DNA from: Rhizobiaceae bacterium | GTDB taxonomy: Bacteria > Pseudomonadota > Alphaproteobacteria > Rhizobiales > Rhizobiaceae | Reading direction: 5' to 3' | Assembly (NCBI GenBank): GCA_023953775.1 | Contig: JAMLJD010000007.1 | Coordinates: 25,013-89,012, forward strand | Length of the DNA: 64,000 bases | Shown: positions 50,210 through 60,155 of the stretch, one piece after another | Position numbering within the stretch: position 1 is the first letter of the stretch | Layout: each line of letters starts with the position of its first letter | Program-made: the position numbers and the translations under genes | Notes under the pieces: model-generated | Told to the model about the DNA's origin: nothing | What the model saw: the letters and a program-made list of their open reading frames with translations, nothing else | The model's database searches: none

Positions 50210-50703
50210 GCATCGACGGTTCCTACACGGTCGACGTGCGGAGGATGGAAGCATTCTCCGCCGTCGAGCTTTATGCGCTCTTGAAGCTGCGCGTCGACGT
50301 TTTCATCCTCGAACAGGCTTGCCTGTACCCGGAGCTGGACGGCAAGGACGTCGATGCACTTCATTTGCGCCTTCTCATTGCTGGCGAGACGGCCGGCTAT
50401 GCACGGATCTGGCAGCCCGGCGGCGAGGCACCCCGCATCGGCCGCGTGCTCGTTGCGCCCCGATATCGCGGGCACCGCCTGGGTGACGCCTTGATGCGGG
50501 AGGCGATCCACACCTGCGCGGTGCATTTTCCCGGGCATCCGATCGCCCTGTCCGCGCAAAGCCATCTCGAACGCTTCTACCGATCGTTCGGCTTTGCGCC
50601 GATGTCGGAGGAATATGTCGAAGATGGCATTCCGCATATCGACATGCAGCGGCCGGCGGACCACCTGGGCGCTGTCCCGGTCGCAGACAGCCAGGCGCAA
50701 TGA
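50206..50703 (+). CDS. ElaA-like GNAT N-acetyltransferase
   Basis: 165 residues. The pattern [24 protein letters not shown] followed by [20 protein letters not shown] is that of the ElaA group of GNAT enzymes. The best start is a TTG at 50206 that overlaps the adhC stop (TTGA); an ATG at 50248 would remove the first 14 residues. The substrate is unknown. It is probably coupled to adhC expression. Confidence 0.85.
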   Translation: MSIDGSYTVDVRRMEAFSAVELYALLKLRVDVFILEQACLYPELDGKDVDALHLRLLIAGETAGYARIWQPGGEAPRIGRVLVAPRYRGHRLGDALMREAIHTCAVHFPGHPIALSAQSHLERFYRSFGFAPMSEEYVEDGIPHIDMQRPADHLGAVPVADSQAQ

Positions 50704-50825
50704 TCCCTGTCGACGCCGAAGCCGTTCTCGGGCCGAACACGGCAACTCATTGGCTGGTTGCACGTTTTGGTCATGAAGTCCCGGCATAGGCACCGGGCGC
50801 AGCCAACAGAGTGACAGGGAATTCT

Positions 50826-51623
50826 ATGAACGTTGCACGATCCATCTTGCTCGCCGCGGCCGGCGTTTCGCTCGCCACCCTCGTTGCATGCAGCGACGAC
50901 GAACCCGTGGTGACGCAGACCGACCCGCAGGCGAACGAGAACAGCGAGGCCCAGGGCACCAAACCCGGGGACACCACCGACGACGCCATGCGCAAGCTGC
51001 GCGATGGCGCCGGCACGCTTCTGGAGGGAGCCGGCGAGTTGGGCGAAAAGGCGCGCGAGAAGGCCGAACAGGCGCTCGAGGACGCGGGCCCCGCCCTCGA
51101 GCGCGCCGGCGAGATTGCCAAGACGGTCGGCAAGGCGGTCGACGACATCGTCAAGCAGGCGCTGTCGGATTTCGACAAGGGCGTCGAACTGCTCCAGAAA
51201 CGTCTCGACGAGGTGGACGCCGACAAGGAGCCCTTCACCGGCGAGAGCGACGCGGTCCTGGCCGCGCCCGACGCGCTCAAGGCGGATACGAAAGCGGCGG
51301 CGCGGGCGCATCCTGCCGGGATCGGTCCCGACTATGTCGGCGTCTGGGCCGCGGACCCGGCGGCCTGCGGCTCGATCGACCAGCAGCCGGTCGAGATGTT
51401 CGCCGTCATCACCACGTCGACGATCCGACGCTACGAGAACGTCTGCAACTTCAGCGAGGGCGCCACCGAAGGCGACACGACGACGCTCGAGGCCTCCTGC
51501 ATCGCGGAAGGCGAGATGGAGGACCGCGAAATCCTGGTGTCGATGACGGACGAAAATTCGCTGACCCTCGGGACGCCGGAGTTTCCCGATGCGGTGCACC
51601 TGACCCGCTGCCGGCTGCCGTAG
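50826..51623 (+). CDS. Predicted lipoprotein with long charged helical region
   Basis: 265 residues with a lipoprotein signal (LATLVAC, Cys22), a low-complexity acidic linker, and a long run of charged, alanine-rich helix (residues 55-140) with repeated GEL/GEK/EKARE patterns that could form a coiled coil. The C-terminal part has a cysteine-containing globular section (VGVWAADPAACGSI, a YENVCNF stretch, LEASCIAEG, LTRCRLP). I do not recognise the family. The ATG at 50826 gives the lipobox at the right distance. Confidence 0.8.
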   Translation: MNVARSILLAAAGVSLATLVACSDDEPVVTQTDPQANENSEAQGTKPGDTTDDAMRKLRDGAGTLLEGAGELGEKAREKAEQALEDAGPALERAGEIAKTVGKAVDDIVKQALSDFDKGVELLQKRLDEVDADKEPFTGESDAVLAAPDALKADTKAAARAHPAGIGPDYVGVWAADPAACGSIDQQPVEMFAVITTSTIRRYENVCNFSEGATEGDTTTLEASCIAEGEMEDREILVSMTDENSLTLGTPEFPDAVHLTRCRLP

Positions 51624-51705
51624 TCGTGGGGTAGGCCCGCAATTGTGATATCCGGCCGAACCGGTTAACCCGAGCTGGGCCAAGGTATGGCCCGAGGGTC
51701 GAACA

Positions 51706-52182
51706 ATGCCGGAAATCTTCGTCGACGCCGACGCCTGTCCCGTGAAGGACGAAGCCGCGAAAGTTGCAGCGCGGCACGATCTGCGCGTGACCTATGTCTC
51801 GAATGGCGGCCTCAGGCCGTCGCGCGACCCGATGGTCCGGACCGTCGTCGTCGGCAAGGGAGCGGATGCCGCCGACGACTGGATCGTCGAGAACCTGGCG
51901 CCAAACGATATCGTCGTCACCGCCGACATCCCGCTGGCGGCGCGGGCGGTCGAGGCCGGATGCCATGTTCTCGGCATGAACGGCCCGCCGTTCACCGAGG
52001 AAACGATCGGCATGGCGGTCGCCATTCGCGACCTCAAGCAACATCTGCGCGAGACGGGCGAGATCAAGGGCTACAATCCCGGCTTCACCCAGCGCGACGG
52101 CGCCGAATTCCTCCAGTCGCTCGACCGGATCGTCCGGCACGCGATCAATCTCGCGGCGGACCGATCTTCTCCCCGACGTTGA
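51706..52182 (+). CDS. YaiI/YqxD family protein (UPF0178, DUF188)
   Basis: 158 residues. The N-terminus MPEIFVDADACPVKDEAAKVA, the GADAADDWIVENL motif and DIPLAARAVEAGCHVLGMNG are the UPF0178 signature. The fold is PIN-like and conserved aspartates are kept, but no activity is established. It stands alone: 82 bases after the lipoprotein gene and about 200 bases before the XRE gene. Confidence 0.93.
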   Translation: MPEIFVDADACPVKDEAAKVAARHDLRVTYVSNGGLRPSRDPMVRTVVVGKGADAADDWIVENLAPNDIVVTADIPLAARAVEAGCHVLGMNGPPFTEETIGMAVAIRDLKQHLRETGEIKGYNPGFTQRDGAEFLQSLDRIVRHAINLAADRSSPRR

Positions 52183-52378
52183 CCTGACCCGCCGATAAAG
52201 GCTACGACCCCCGCGTCATCTCCAACCGCCCTCACCGGGCAACCGGAGATGACGATGCGCACAGCGACCCCGCCGGGGTTTGGCATTTGCACATGCGGAT
52301 GCTGCGCATGCCGGCCATTTCATCGGTCGGCAGGGCCGACGTCGCGCCCGCCAAGCCAATCGAGAGAGGGAAGTCGCC

Positions 52379-52762
52379 ATGCCGGCAACGAGAAGCATTT
52401 ATTCCAGCGCACCCGACATGGATACGATGGGCGGACGCCTGTCGCGGGCCCGCGACGCCACCGGGCTGACCGTCGCCCAGCTTGCGCGCCGCGTCGGCGT
52501 GAAGACCGCCACGATACAGGCGTGGGAAAGCGACCGCTCGCAGCCGCGCGCCAACCGGCTGGCGACGCTTGCCGGCGTCTTGAACGTGAGCCTTTCCTGG
52601 GTCCTGCACGGTATCGGCACCGCGCCTGCCGAAGACAATCCGTCGGAACTGGTCAAGACGATCTCGGTCCAGCTCGAACGGCTCAAGCGGCTCCAGGAAG
52701 AGAGCGAACAGCTCGTGGCGCAGATCGAGGACGATCTCGCGCGCTTCGCGGCCAACGGCTGA
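52379..52762 (+). CDS. XRE-family helix-turn-helix protein
   Basis: 127 residues. The DNA-binding domain (about residues 20-75) reads LSRARDATGLTVAQLARRVG, TIQAWESDRSQPRANRLATLAGVLNVSLSWVLHG, a Cro/C1-type five-helix fold. A heptad-like helix follows (LERLKRLQEESEQLVAQIEDDL) and may dimerise. A GAGAGGGA site precedes the ATG. No operator or phage gene is seen nearby; the 196 bases upstream have no other gene. Confidence 0.9.
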   Translation: MPATRSIYSSAPDMDTMGGRLSRARDATGLTVAQLARRVGVKTATIQAWESDRSQPRANRLATLAGVLNVSLSWVLHGIGTAPAEDNPSELVKTISVQLERLKRLQEESEQLVAQIEDDLARFAANG

Positions 52763-52798
52763 AGTCCTGCCGACAACCTGCCGCCGGTGGTGGCAGGC

Positions 52799-53803
52799 CT
52801 ATCCGGCGCGGGCCAGAAGCGGCTCGAGTTCGGCGTGGATCGACGGCGCCTCGCGGCCGATGAACGACAGCAGCGCCGCCTCGCTTTCGTGCAGCTTGCC
52901 GTCCCGGCCGATGCGTTCGGCCAGCCAGCGCGCCTCACCCTCGTCGACCGCCGCGGCCGTGCGTGCCTTTGCCGCCGCGGCGCGGTTGCGGCTTGCCCAG
53001 CCGCTTTCCACGCTGCTCGGCCAGACATAGGCGTCGACGACGGCCCGCAGGCCGCCATTGACCATGCGGGCGAAGAAGCCGGCCAGGTCCGGCTCGGCCT
53101 TGTCGAAGAAGGCGTCGCGGCGAAGAGCCTCCTCGCGCGAAGGCGGCGCGTAGCCGGAGGCGCAGAGGATCGAGCTCGCCACAGCCTTGACGAAGAGGTC
53201 GTTCCAGGCCGGATGGTTGAGCGCTTCCGACGTGCGGTCGTTGATGTCGAACAGCACCTCCGCCTCAGCCCGGGTGATGCCGACATTGCCGCTGCCGCCG
53301 AAGGCGTAGAGGATCCGCCGCAGAAGCTCGACCTTGGCCTCGCCGATGACGCCTGGCTGCAGCGTCCGGCCATTGGCGAGCGGTCCCCTGCCCTCGACCG
53401 CCGCATAGGCGACCTGGTTGAGCGCGAAGGCCGACAGGCTTTCAGGTGATTTTTCGGCGGCCTCGATGACGCGGACCAAAAGTTCGAGATGGGTCGGCGA
53501 ATGAACGATGCCGTCGTCGGCGACCACGGAGACCAGCCAGGCGGCGTTCTGCGCCGAGATGTAACCATAGGGCTTTTCCTGCCGCACCACATAGTCGGTG
53601 ACGGCCTCGACGAGGAACACGTCCCACTCGGGACATTTGTCGACGCGGTCGGCGTCGAGTGCCAGCAGCGCTTCGGCCTCGGCCTGCGTGACGACGCCGT
53701 CTCCGAAGACGTCGCTGCGGAGCATCGTCACGTCCTCGGCGACGATCCTGTCGCGATGCGCCAACCCGGCGACCGGCGCGGCCCGTGTCGATTTTTTCAT
53801 CAT
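52799..53803 (-). CDS. Repeat-containing protein of unknown function
   Basis: About 334 residues. At least two halves are clearly related: GVVTQAEAEALLALDADRVD with WDVFLVEAVTDYVV, and VGITRAEAEVLFDINDRTSE with WNDLFVKAVASSIL. A weaker third unit is DGKLHESEAALLSFIGRE, and an intervening VHSPTHLELLVRVIEAAEKSP may be a fourth. The units look like helical TerB- or EF-hand-like modules, with acidic loops. No signal peptide is present. Starts at 53800, 53803 and 53815 are possible; 53803 has a GGGGA site at good spacing. Confidence 0.78.
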   Translation of the reverse strand: MMKKSTRAAPVAGLAHRDRIVAEDVTMLRSDVFGDGVVTQAEAEALLALDADRVDKCPEWDVFLVEAVTDYVVRQEKPYGYISAQNAAWLVSVVADDGIVHSPTHLELLVRVIEAAEKSPESLSAFALNQVAYAAVEGRGPLANGRTLQPGVIGEAKVELLRRILYAFGGSGNVGITRAEAEVLFDINDRTSEALNHPAWNDLFVKAVASSILCASGYAPPSREEALRRDAFFDKAEPDLAGFFARMVNGGLRAVVDAYVWPSSVESGWASRNRAAAAKARTAAAVDEGEARWLAERIGRDGKLHESEAALLSFIGREAPSIHAELEPLLARAG

Positions 53804-54014
53804 GAACGTCCCCATCTTGCGCGTTTTCGGGGTCAAAAGACGCCGAATTCGATCAAGAGACCTATCATTTCGATGTTTCCAAACCGCAAAGAGGCTTGGT
53901 TATCGACAGATTGACGCGATCCCGCGCGCATCTGGAGGCCGGGAAAACGCGGATCGGCACAGGTGACAGCCCATGCGAGTTAGGCTAGGTTCCGACTCGT
54001 CTAGGGTGAAAGCC

Positions 54015-54205
54015 CTGCCTGTCTGCGGGAGAGAGCCGCCCAGCGGCCGCCGAAGGGGAAATCGCCCGAAATCTCTCAGGCAAAGGAACCGTTGACAGGC
54101 CAAGACACTCTGGAAAGTCGGGGCGAAAGCCCTGCGCCGAAGGTGTAAGCGTCGCCGACAGAGTTCCGGCTGCGCGAGTCTCTCAGGCTTCCGACAGAGG
54201 GGCGC
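54015..54205 (+). promoter_or_regulatory. Tandem glycine riboswitch before gcvT
   Basis: Two glycine aptamers in a row. The first (about 54020-54100) has GCGGGAGAGAGCC, GCCGCCGAAGGGG and the CTCTCAGGCAAAGGAACC signature. The second (about 54105-54205) has AAAGTCGGGGCGAAAG, GCGCCGAAGGTG and CTCTCAGGCTTCCGACAGAGGGG. A linker of about ten bases joins them. The last aptamer ends 46 bases before the gcvT start, so glycine binding should turn on the glycine-cleavage operon. Confidence 0.95.
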
Positions 54206-54250
54206 GAACCTGCCGCCGAGCGGCCGATGTCGTGCGACTCTGGAGATCAT

Positions 54251-55351
54251 ATGAGTGATACGGGCGATCTGAAAAACCTCCCCCTTGAACAGCTTCACCG
54301 CGATGCCGGCGCGCGCTTCGGCGGCTTTGCCGGATGGTCGATGCCGATCACCTACCCGGCCGGGGTGATGAAGGAACATCTTCATACCCGCGAACAGGCC
54401 GGGCTGTTCGACATCTCCCACATGAAGCTGATCGAGGTCAGCGGCCCGCAGGCGGCCGAGGCGCTGGCGCGCGCCTGTCCGCTGGTGCCGGGCGATCTCG
54501 CCATCTCGCAGTCGAAATACACGTTCCTTCTGAACGATGCGGCCGGGATCATCGACGACCTGATCGTGACGCGCCTCGGCGACGACCGGTTCATGGTCGT
54601 GGCCAATGCCGGCAACGCCGAAACCGACGCGGCGGAGCTTAACAAGGCCGGCGCGGGGCTCGACGTTGCGATCGAGCCGCTCGACCGCGTGTTCCTGGCG
54701 CTTCAGGGTCCGGCCGCCGCGGCGGTGCTCGCCGATTGCGACGCCGGCGTCGACGACCTTACCTTCATGCATGGCCGCGCCGATGGCGACCGCTTCGCCA
54801 GCCGCTCCGGCTATACCGGCGAGGACGGCTTCGAGGTTGCGCTGCCGCCGGATGCGGCGCGATCGTTCGCCGAAACGCTCCTTGCCGACGACCGCGTCAT
54901 GTGGATCGGACTCGCCGCGCGCGACAGCCTGCGGCTCGAAGCGGGCCTGTGCCTCCACGGCCAGGACATCGACCCGTCCACGACGCCGATCGAGGCCGGC
55001 CTGATGTGGGCGGTCCCGAAGCCGCTGCGCCAGGGCGGACCGTATGCGGGCGCGCAGGCGCTTGCCGCGGCCGTCGCCGACGGACCGTCGCGCAAGCGGG
55101 TCGGGCTGAAACCCGAGGGCCGGCAGCCGGTGCGTGCGGGAACGCCTTTGTTCGACGCCGACGGAAACGATGCCGGCATGGTCACTTCGGGCGGGTTCGG
55201 CCCCAGCGCGGGCGGCCCCGTCGCGATGGGCTATGTGCCCGCCGGCGGTACCGAGCCCGGCACCACCTATTTCGCCGAGGTCCGGGGCAACCGCATTCCG
55301 GTCACCGTCCATCCCCTTCCCTTCACGCCGCATCGCTATCGCAAAGGATGA
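54251..55351 (+). CDS. gcvT: Glycine cleavage system aminomethyltransferase (T-protein)
   Basis: T-protein takes the aminomethyl group from lipoylated H-protein to tetrahydrofolate, releasing ammonia. The 366-residue product has the family elements [38 protein letters not shown] and [15 protein letters not shown], plus the C-terminal [11 protein letters not shown]. The ATG at 54251 lies just past the riboswitch; the frame opens slightly earlier at 54227. gcvH follows after five bases. Confidence 0.97.
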   Translation: MSDTGDLKNLPLEQLHRDAGARFGGFAGWSMPITYPAGVMKEHLHTREQAGLFDISHMKLIEVSGPQAAEALARACPLVPGDLAISQSKYTFLLNDAAGIIDDLIVTRLGDDRFMVVANAGNAETDAAELNKAGAGLDVAIEPLDRVFLALQGPAAAAVLADCDAGVDDLTFMHGRADGDRFASRSGYTGEDGFEVALPPDAARSFAETLLADDRVMWIGLAARDSLRLEAGLCLHGQDIDPSTTPIEAGLMWAVPKPLRQGGPYAGAQALAAAVADGPSRKRVGLKPEGRQPVRAGTPLFDADGNDAGMVTSGGFGPSAGGPVAMGYVPAGGTEPGTTYFAEVRGNRIPVTVHPLPFTPHRYRKG

Positions 55352-55356
55352 TCAGC

Positions 55357-55725
55357 ATGGCCAAGACCTACTTCACTGAAGACCATGAATGGATCCGGCT
55401 CGAGGACGGCGTCGCCGTCGTCGGCATCACGGACCATGCGCAGGAGCAGCTCGGCGACCTCGTCTTCGTCGAGCTTCCCGAGGTCGGGAAGAACCTCAAG
55501 AAGGGCGACACCGCCGTCGTGGTTGAATCGGTAAAGGCCGCATCCGACGTCTATGCGCCCGCCGATGGCGAGGTCGTCGCGGTCAACGACGCGCTGACCT
55601 CCGACCCGGCACTGGTCAACAGCGCGGCCACCGGCGACGGCTGGCTGTGGAAGATGAAGCTCTCGGATGAGAGCGCGCTCGACGGCCTCATGGACGAGGC
55701 CGGCTACACGGCAATAATCGGATAG
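55357..55725 (+). CDS. gcvH: Glycine cleavage system H-protein
   Basis: The lipoyl carrier of the glycine cleavage complex, 122 residues. [18 protein letters not shown] is the typical start, and the lipoylated lysine is Lys60 in [27 protein letters not shown] and [10 protein letters not shown] complete the fold. It sits between gcvT and gcvP, eight bases before the latter, all under the glycine riboswitch. Confidence 0.98.
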   Translation: MAKTYFTEDHEWIRLEDGVAVVGITDHAQEQLGDLVFVELPEVGKNLKKGDTAVVVESVKAASDVYAPADGEVVAVNDALTSDPALVNSAATGDGWLWKMKLSDESALDGLMDEAGYTAIIG

Positions 55726-55733
55726 ACGACACC

Positions 55734-58535
55734 ATGCACACCACTCCAGCACCGTTCGACCACCGCCATGTCGGACCCGGTCCGAAGGACACCAAGGCCA
55801 TGCTTGCCGCGCTCGGCCTGCCCTCGGTCGAGACGCTCATCGCGCAGGCCGTCCCGAAATCGATCCGCCTCGACCGGATGCTGGAGCTTCCGGAGCCGGC
55901 GAGCGAGGCCGAAGCCCTCGCCGAACTCGACGCGATGATGGCACAAAACCGCGTCGTGAAGAGCTTCATCGGCCAGGGCTATCACGGCTGCCACGTGCCG
56001 CCCGTCATCCAGCGGAACCTGTTCGAGAACCCCGCCTGGTACACCGCCTATACGCCCTACCAGGCCGAGATCAGCCAGGGGCGGCTGGAGATGCTGTTCC
56101 ATTTCCAGACGCTGGTGACGGAGCTGACCGGGCTGCCGGTCGCGTCGGCATCGCTGCTCGACGAAGCGACTGCCGTCGCCGAGGCGGTTGGCATCGCTTG
56201 GCGTCACCACCGGCAAGGCAGGAACCGGATCGCGGTAGCCGGCGCGCTGCATCCCCAAACGATGGACGTGGTGCGCACGCGCGCCGAACCGCTCGGCATC
56301 GAGATCACCGAGGGCGAAAGCGACGACAAGACCGCAGCCCTGCTGGTGCCGTGGCCCGACACGTTCGGCGTCTACCGCGATTTCGGCGATGCGATCGACA
56401 AGGCGAAGGCGGACGGCGCGATCGTCATCTTCGTCGCCGACCCGCTGGCGCTGACGCTGACCGAGCCGCCGGCGGCGCTAGGCGCGGAGATCGCCGTCGG
56501 GCCAATGCAGCGCTTCGGCGTGCCGATGGGCAATGGCGGACCGCATGCCGCCTATTGCGCGGTAAGCGACCGGCTGACGCGACTGATGCCCGGCCGTCTC
56601 GTCGGCCAGTCAGTCGACGCACACGGACGTCCCGGCTACCGCCTCGCACTGCAGACCCGCGAGCAGCATATCCGCCGCGACAAGGCGACGTCGAACATCT
56701 GCACCGCGCAGGCGCTGCTCGCCAACATGGCGGCGGCCTACGCGATCTGGCACGGACCGGAGGGCCTTCAGGCGATCGCCGGGCGTGTCCACGGTCTCGC
56801 GGCGCGGTTCGCCTCGGCGGTCGCGAAGTCGGGTCTCGGCACAGCCGGCGAAAGCTTTTTCGACGCGGTGACCGTCACTGTCGGCGGCGATGCGGGTCGC
56901 ATTGCCGATCAGGCCGAAGCCGGGGGGCGCATCGTTCGTGTGATCGATGCGGATCGGGTCTCGGTATCGTTCGACGAAACATCGACGGAGGAGGATCTGG
57001 TGGCACTGGCGGCATTGTTCGGTGCGACGGTAGCCGACGATGCAAATTCCACGCTGCCGGGCAAGGCCCGCGGCGACGGTTTCCTGACCCAGCCCGTCTT
57101 CCACCAGAACCGCTCCGAAACCGAGATGATGCGCTTCCTGCGCCGGCTGGCCGACAAGGATCTTGCGCTCGACCGCGCCATGATCCCGCTTGGCTCCTGC
57201 ACGATGAAGCTCAACGCGGCAGCCGAGATGATGCCGGTGAGCTGGGCGACCGTAGGCGGCCTGCATCCATTCGCCCCGGCGGCGCATATGAAAGGCTACG
57301 CCGCGATGTTCGACCAGCTCGAGGCATGGCTGGCCGAGATCACCGGCTTCGACGCGGTGTCGCTGCAGCCGAATGCCGGCAGCCAGGGCGAGTATGCCGG
57401 CCTCCTCGCCATTCGCCGCTTCCACCGCTCGCGCGGCGACGATGCGCGCGACGTCTGCCTGATTCCGTCATCCGCGCACGGCACCAATCCCGCCAGCGCC
57501 TCGATGGCCGGCATGCGCGTGGTGGTGGTCCGCTGCCTGGACGACGGCAATATCGACGTCGAGGACCTGAAGGCGAAGGCGGCGGAGCATGCCGACCATC
57601 TCGCTGCGCTGATGATCACCTATCCGTCGACCCACGGCGTCTTCGAAGAAGGCGTGCGCGACATCTGCCAGACGATCCACGATCATGGCGGCCAGGTCTA
57701 TCTCGACGGCGCGAACCTCAACGCCATGGTCGGGCTGGCGCGGCCCGGCGACCTGGGTGCCGACGTCTGCCACATGAACCTGCACAAGACCTTCTGCATT
57801 CCGCATGGCGGCGGCGGGCCCGGCATCGGGCCGATCGGGGTGAAGAGCCATCTGGCGGCATTCCTGCCGGGCCATGTCGGCGCCGGCAGCGGCAATGCCG
57901 TGGCGGCCGCGCCGTTCGGCAGCGCGTCGATCCTGCCGATCACGTGGATGTATATCCGTATGATGGGCGCGGCGGGCCTCAAGCGCGCGACCGAAATGGC
58001 GATCCTCAACGCCAATTACGTCGCCCACCGGCTCAAGGAGCGCTACCCGATCCTGTACAAGGGCCGCAACGACCGTGTTGCCCACGAGTGCATCCTCGAC
58101 ACGCGCGTGCTCAAGGACAGTGCGGGCATCACCGTCGAGGACATCGCCAAGCGGCTGATCGACTACGGATTCCACGCGCCCACCATGTCGTGGCCGGTCG
58201 CCGGCACGCTGATGGTGGAGCCAACGGAATCGGAGCCGAAACACGAGCTCGACCGGTTCTGCGACGCGATGATCGCGATCGCCGACGAGGCCGGAAAGGT
58301 CGCGTCGGGCGCCTGGCCGAAAGAGGACAATCCGCTGGTCAATGCGCCGCACACCGCGATCGATACGATGACGGAGAGCTGGTCGCACGCTTACGCTCGG
58401 GAAACGGCCCTGTTCCCCGCCGGTATGGAAAGTGCCGCCTCGAAGTACTGGCCGCCGGTCTCCCGCATCGACAATGTCGCGGGCGACCGCAATCTGGTGT
58501 GCTCGTGCCCGCCGATCGAGGCGCTTGCGAGCTGA
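55734..58535 (+). CDS. gcvP: Glycine dehydrogenase (decarboxylating), P-protein
   Basis: PLP enzyme that decarboxylates glycine and loads the aminomethyl group on H-protein. 933 residues, the single-chain (P1-P2 fused) type. Seen: [18 protein letters not shown] start, [15 protein letters not shown], and the PLP lysine in [16 protein letters not shown] (about residue 685). It ends the gcvTHP operon; a bidirectional terminator separates it from tadD. Confidence 0.98.
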   Translation: MHTTPAPFDHRHVGPGPKDTKAMLAALGLPSVETLIAQAVPKSIRLDRMLELPEPASEAEALAELDAMMAQNRVVKSFIGQGYHGCHVPPVIQRNLFENPAWYTAYTPYQAEISQGRLEMLFHFQTLVTELTGLPVASASLLDEATAVAEAVGIAWRHHRQGRNRIAVAGALHPQTMDVVRTRAEPLGIEITEGESDDKTAALLVPWPDTFGVYRDFGDAIDKAKADGAIVIFVADPLALTLTEPPAALGAEIAVGPMQRFGVPMGNGGPHAAYCAVSDRLTRLMPGRLVGQSVDAHGRPGYRLALQTREQHIRRDKATSNICTAQALLANMAAAYAIWHGPEGLQAIAGRVHGLAARFASAVAKSGLGTAGESFFDAVTVTVGGDAGRIADQAEAGGRIVRVIDADRVSVSFDETSTEEDLVALAALFGATVADDANSTLPGKARGDGFLTQPVFHQNRSETEMMRFLRRLADKDLALDRAMIPLGSCTMKLNAAAEMMPVSWATVGGLHPFAPAAHMKGYAAMFDQLEAWLAEITGFDAVSLQPNAGSQGEYAGLLAIRRFHRSRGDDARDVCLIPSSAHGTNPASASMAGMRVVVVRCLDDGNIDVEDLKAKAAEHADHLAALMITYPSTHGVFEEGVRDICQTIHDHGGQVYLDGANLNAMVGLARPGDLGADVCHMNLHKTFCIPHGGGGPGIGPIGVKSHLAAFLPGHVGAGSGNAVAAAPFGSASILPITWMYIRMMGAAGLKRATEMAILNANYVAHRLKERYPILYKGRNDRVAHECILDTRVLKDSAGITVEDIAKRLIDYGFHAPTMSWPVAGTLMVEPTESEPKHELDRFCDAMIAIADEAGKVASGAWPKEDNPLVNAPHTAIDTMTESWSHAYARETALFPAGMESAASKYWPPVSRIDNVAGDRNLVCSCPPIEALAS

Positions 58536-58537
58536 AT

Positions 58538-58566
58538 CAAAAAGGCCGGCCAAGTGCCGGCCTTTC
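58538..58566. terminator. Bidirectional terminator between gcvP and tadD
   Basis: AAAAAGGCCGGC, a five-base loop, and GCCGGCCTTT form a strong stem with A runs on one side and T runs on the other. It lies just after the gcvP stop and before the tadD stop, so it can end both convergent transcripts. Confidence 0.9.
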
Positions 58567-58582
58567 CTCGCCAATTCGCCGT

Positions 58583-59050
58583 TCAGCTCTTCTTGAGAAG
58601 CTCGAGGTTCGCGTCGACGACCGTCGTATCCGCCATGCCGGATTTCGCTTCCATGAGAAGGGTGCGCGCCTTCTTGTTGTTGCCGCGCAGAAGCTGCGAA
58701 TAGCCCATATTGTTGACGATCTCGGGCTTGCGGCCGGCGAGCTTCACGAGCTGGTCGTAGGCGCGGTCGGCGAAGTCGAAGCGCCCGAGCTGGTCATAGG
58801 AGGCGGCAAGGCCCATCCATGCCTCGGCATTGCTGGCGCGGAGCTCGACCGCCTTGCGGAAATGTTTCTCCGCCAGACCATAATTGGCGTCCCGGAACTG
58901 CGACTTGCCGGCCTCGAGATCGGCACGGCTGATATCCTTGGTCTGTGCCACCGAGGTCGTCTCGACGGTGTCGATGGATTGCGTGGTACAGCCCGCCGCC
59001 ATCACCAGCACACCGAGTGCGATCGCCTTCGTGAGCCCTGCGTTCCCCAT
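58583..59050 (-). CDS. tadD: TPR-containing pilus assembly lipoprotein TadD-like
   Basis: 155 residues with a lipoprotein signal (LVMAAGC, Cys21) and about three TPR units (residues 50-140; YGLAEKHFRKAVELRASNAEAW, LAASYDQLGRFDFADRAYDQL, NNMGYSQLLRGNNKKARTLL). TadD-type pilotins help the secretin and other Tad components. It follows the tadC gene by 138 bases on the same strand, so it is at least close to the Tad operon and may have its own promoter. Confidence 0.88.
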   Translation of the reverse strand: MGNAGLTKAIALGVLVMAAGCTTQSIDTVETTSVAQTKDISRADLEAGKSQFRDANYGLAEKHFRKAVELRASNAEAWMGLAASYDQLGRFDFADRAYDQLVKLAGRKPEIVNNMGYSQLLRGNNKKARTLLMEAKSGMADTTVVDANLELLKKS

Positions 59051-59188
59051 TGCCCTGCGCCCCGTGTTCGATCCGCGGATGCGGATTTCAAGCCAGCGTC
59101 GAGCATAGACGACGCGGGTTAAGCTTCGGGTGCGTAAAAGCCGGCAATATGAGCGCTCGCTGATAGATAATCTTAACCAGCGCGGCGG

Positions 59189-60154
59189 TCAGTCCATGGC
59201 CGTCAGCTTCACGATGATCGGGATGATGGCGATCATCATGACGACCGGCAGGATGCAAACGGTGACCGGCACCGACATCTTGGCCGGCAGCGCATGCGCC
59301 TTCTCCTCGGCCAGCGACATGCGCTTGTGGCGCATCTCGTCCGAGAAGACGCGCAAGGCGCCCGACAGGCTGGTGCCGAGCTCCTTGGACTGCTGCAGCA
59401 GGGTCGCGAAGGACCGCACCTCGTCGAGGCTCAGCCGGTCGGCGAGCGAGCGCAGCGCGTCGTCGAGGCCACGCCCGGCGCGCAGTTCGATGGAGACGAG
59501 CTGGAGGTTCTGGGCGAGCGACGGGTAGGTCGCGGCCAGTTCGCGCGACACGCGCTCGATCGCGGCTTCCATGCTCATGCCCGCATCGGCGCAGACGACC
59601 ATCAGATCCATGAAATCGGGAAAGCCGTTGCGGTATTCGACCATCCGCTTCTTGACCATCCTGCCGAGCACGATGCCCGGCATGAAATAGGACTTGCCGG
59701 CGATGATGCCGACATAGATCCAGCGATTGTCGTATCCGGAGCCGGCGTTGAGGATTTCCACGGCGAGGATCGCCGCCGTCGCGCCAGCGAGCAGCGCGGC
59801 GAAGCGGATCAGAAAGAACATGCCGACAGCGCGGGGATCCATGTAGCCCGCCTGGATCAGCTTCATGCGCAGCCGCGCGACATTGTCGGGATCTGTCTTG
59901 GCGTAGAATTCCTGTGCCGTCCTGGCCGCGCGCTCGCGCACGACCGCGGCGCCGCGCGTCTCCTTGGCATCGGCCGCCGCGGCGCGAGGCCCGGCATCGT
60001 CGAGGCGGAGCCTCCGCTTCAGGTCGCTGCGCCCGCCATCGCCCGCCAGCACCGGCCAGGCGAGCACGGCGCCGCCGCCGCACAGAAGCAGGATCGCCAG
60101 AGGGATCATCGGGTTTGCGCCGGCCATCGCGGCGATTTCGGCGACGATCCCCAT
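59189..60154 (-). CDS. tadC: Tad pilus inner-membrane platform protein TadC
   Basis: 321 residues with the type II secretion F domain: an N-terminal membrane segment, DFMDLMVVCADAGMSMEAAIERVSREL, LRAGRGLDDALRSLADRL, FATLLQQSKELGTSL and ALRVFSDEMRHKRM, then a C-terminal helix pair. TadB and TadC form the platform for Flp pilus polymerisation. It starts one base after the tadB stop. Confidence 0.96.
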   Translation of the reverse strand: MGIVAEIAAMAGANPMIPLAILLLCGGGAVLAWPVLAGDGGRSDLKRRLRLDDAGPRAAAADAKETRGAAVVRERAARTAQEFYAKTDPDNVARLRMKLIQAGYMDPRAVGMFFLIRFAALLAGATAAILAVEILNAGSGYDNRWIYVGIIAGKSYFMPGIVLGRMVKKRMVEYRNGFPDFMDLMVVCADAGMSMEAAIERVSRELAATYPSLAQNLQLVSIELRAGRGLDDALRSLADRLSLDEVRSFATLLQQSKELGTSLSGALRVFSDEMRHKRMSLAEEKAHALPAKMSVPVTVCILPVVMMIAIIPIIVKLTAMD

Positions 60155-60155
60155 G

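Noticed and set aside
56198..59122. A long plus-strand open frame across gcvP and tadD in another frame
   Set aside because: It overlaps two well-supported genes, has no ribosome-binding site and is composed of low-information RR/GG repeats.
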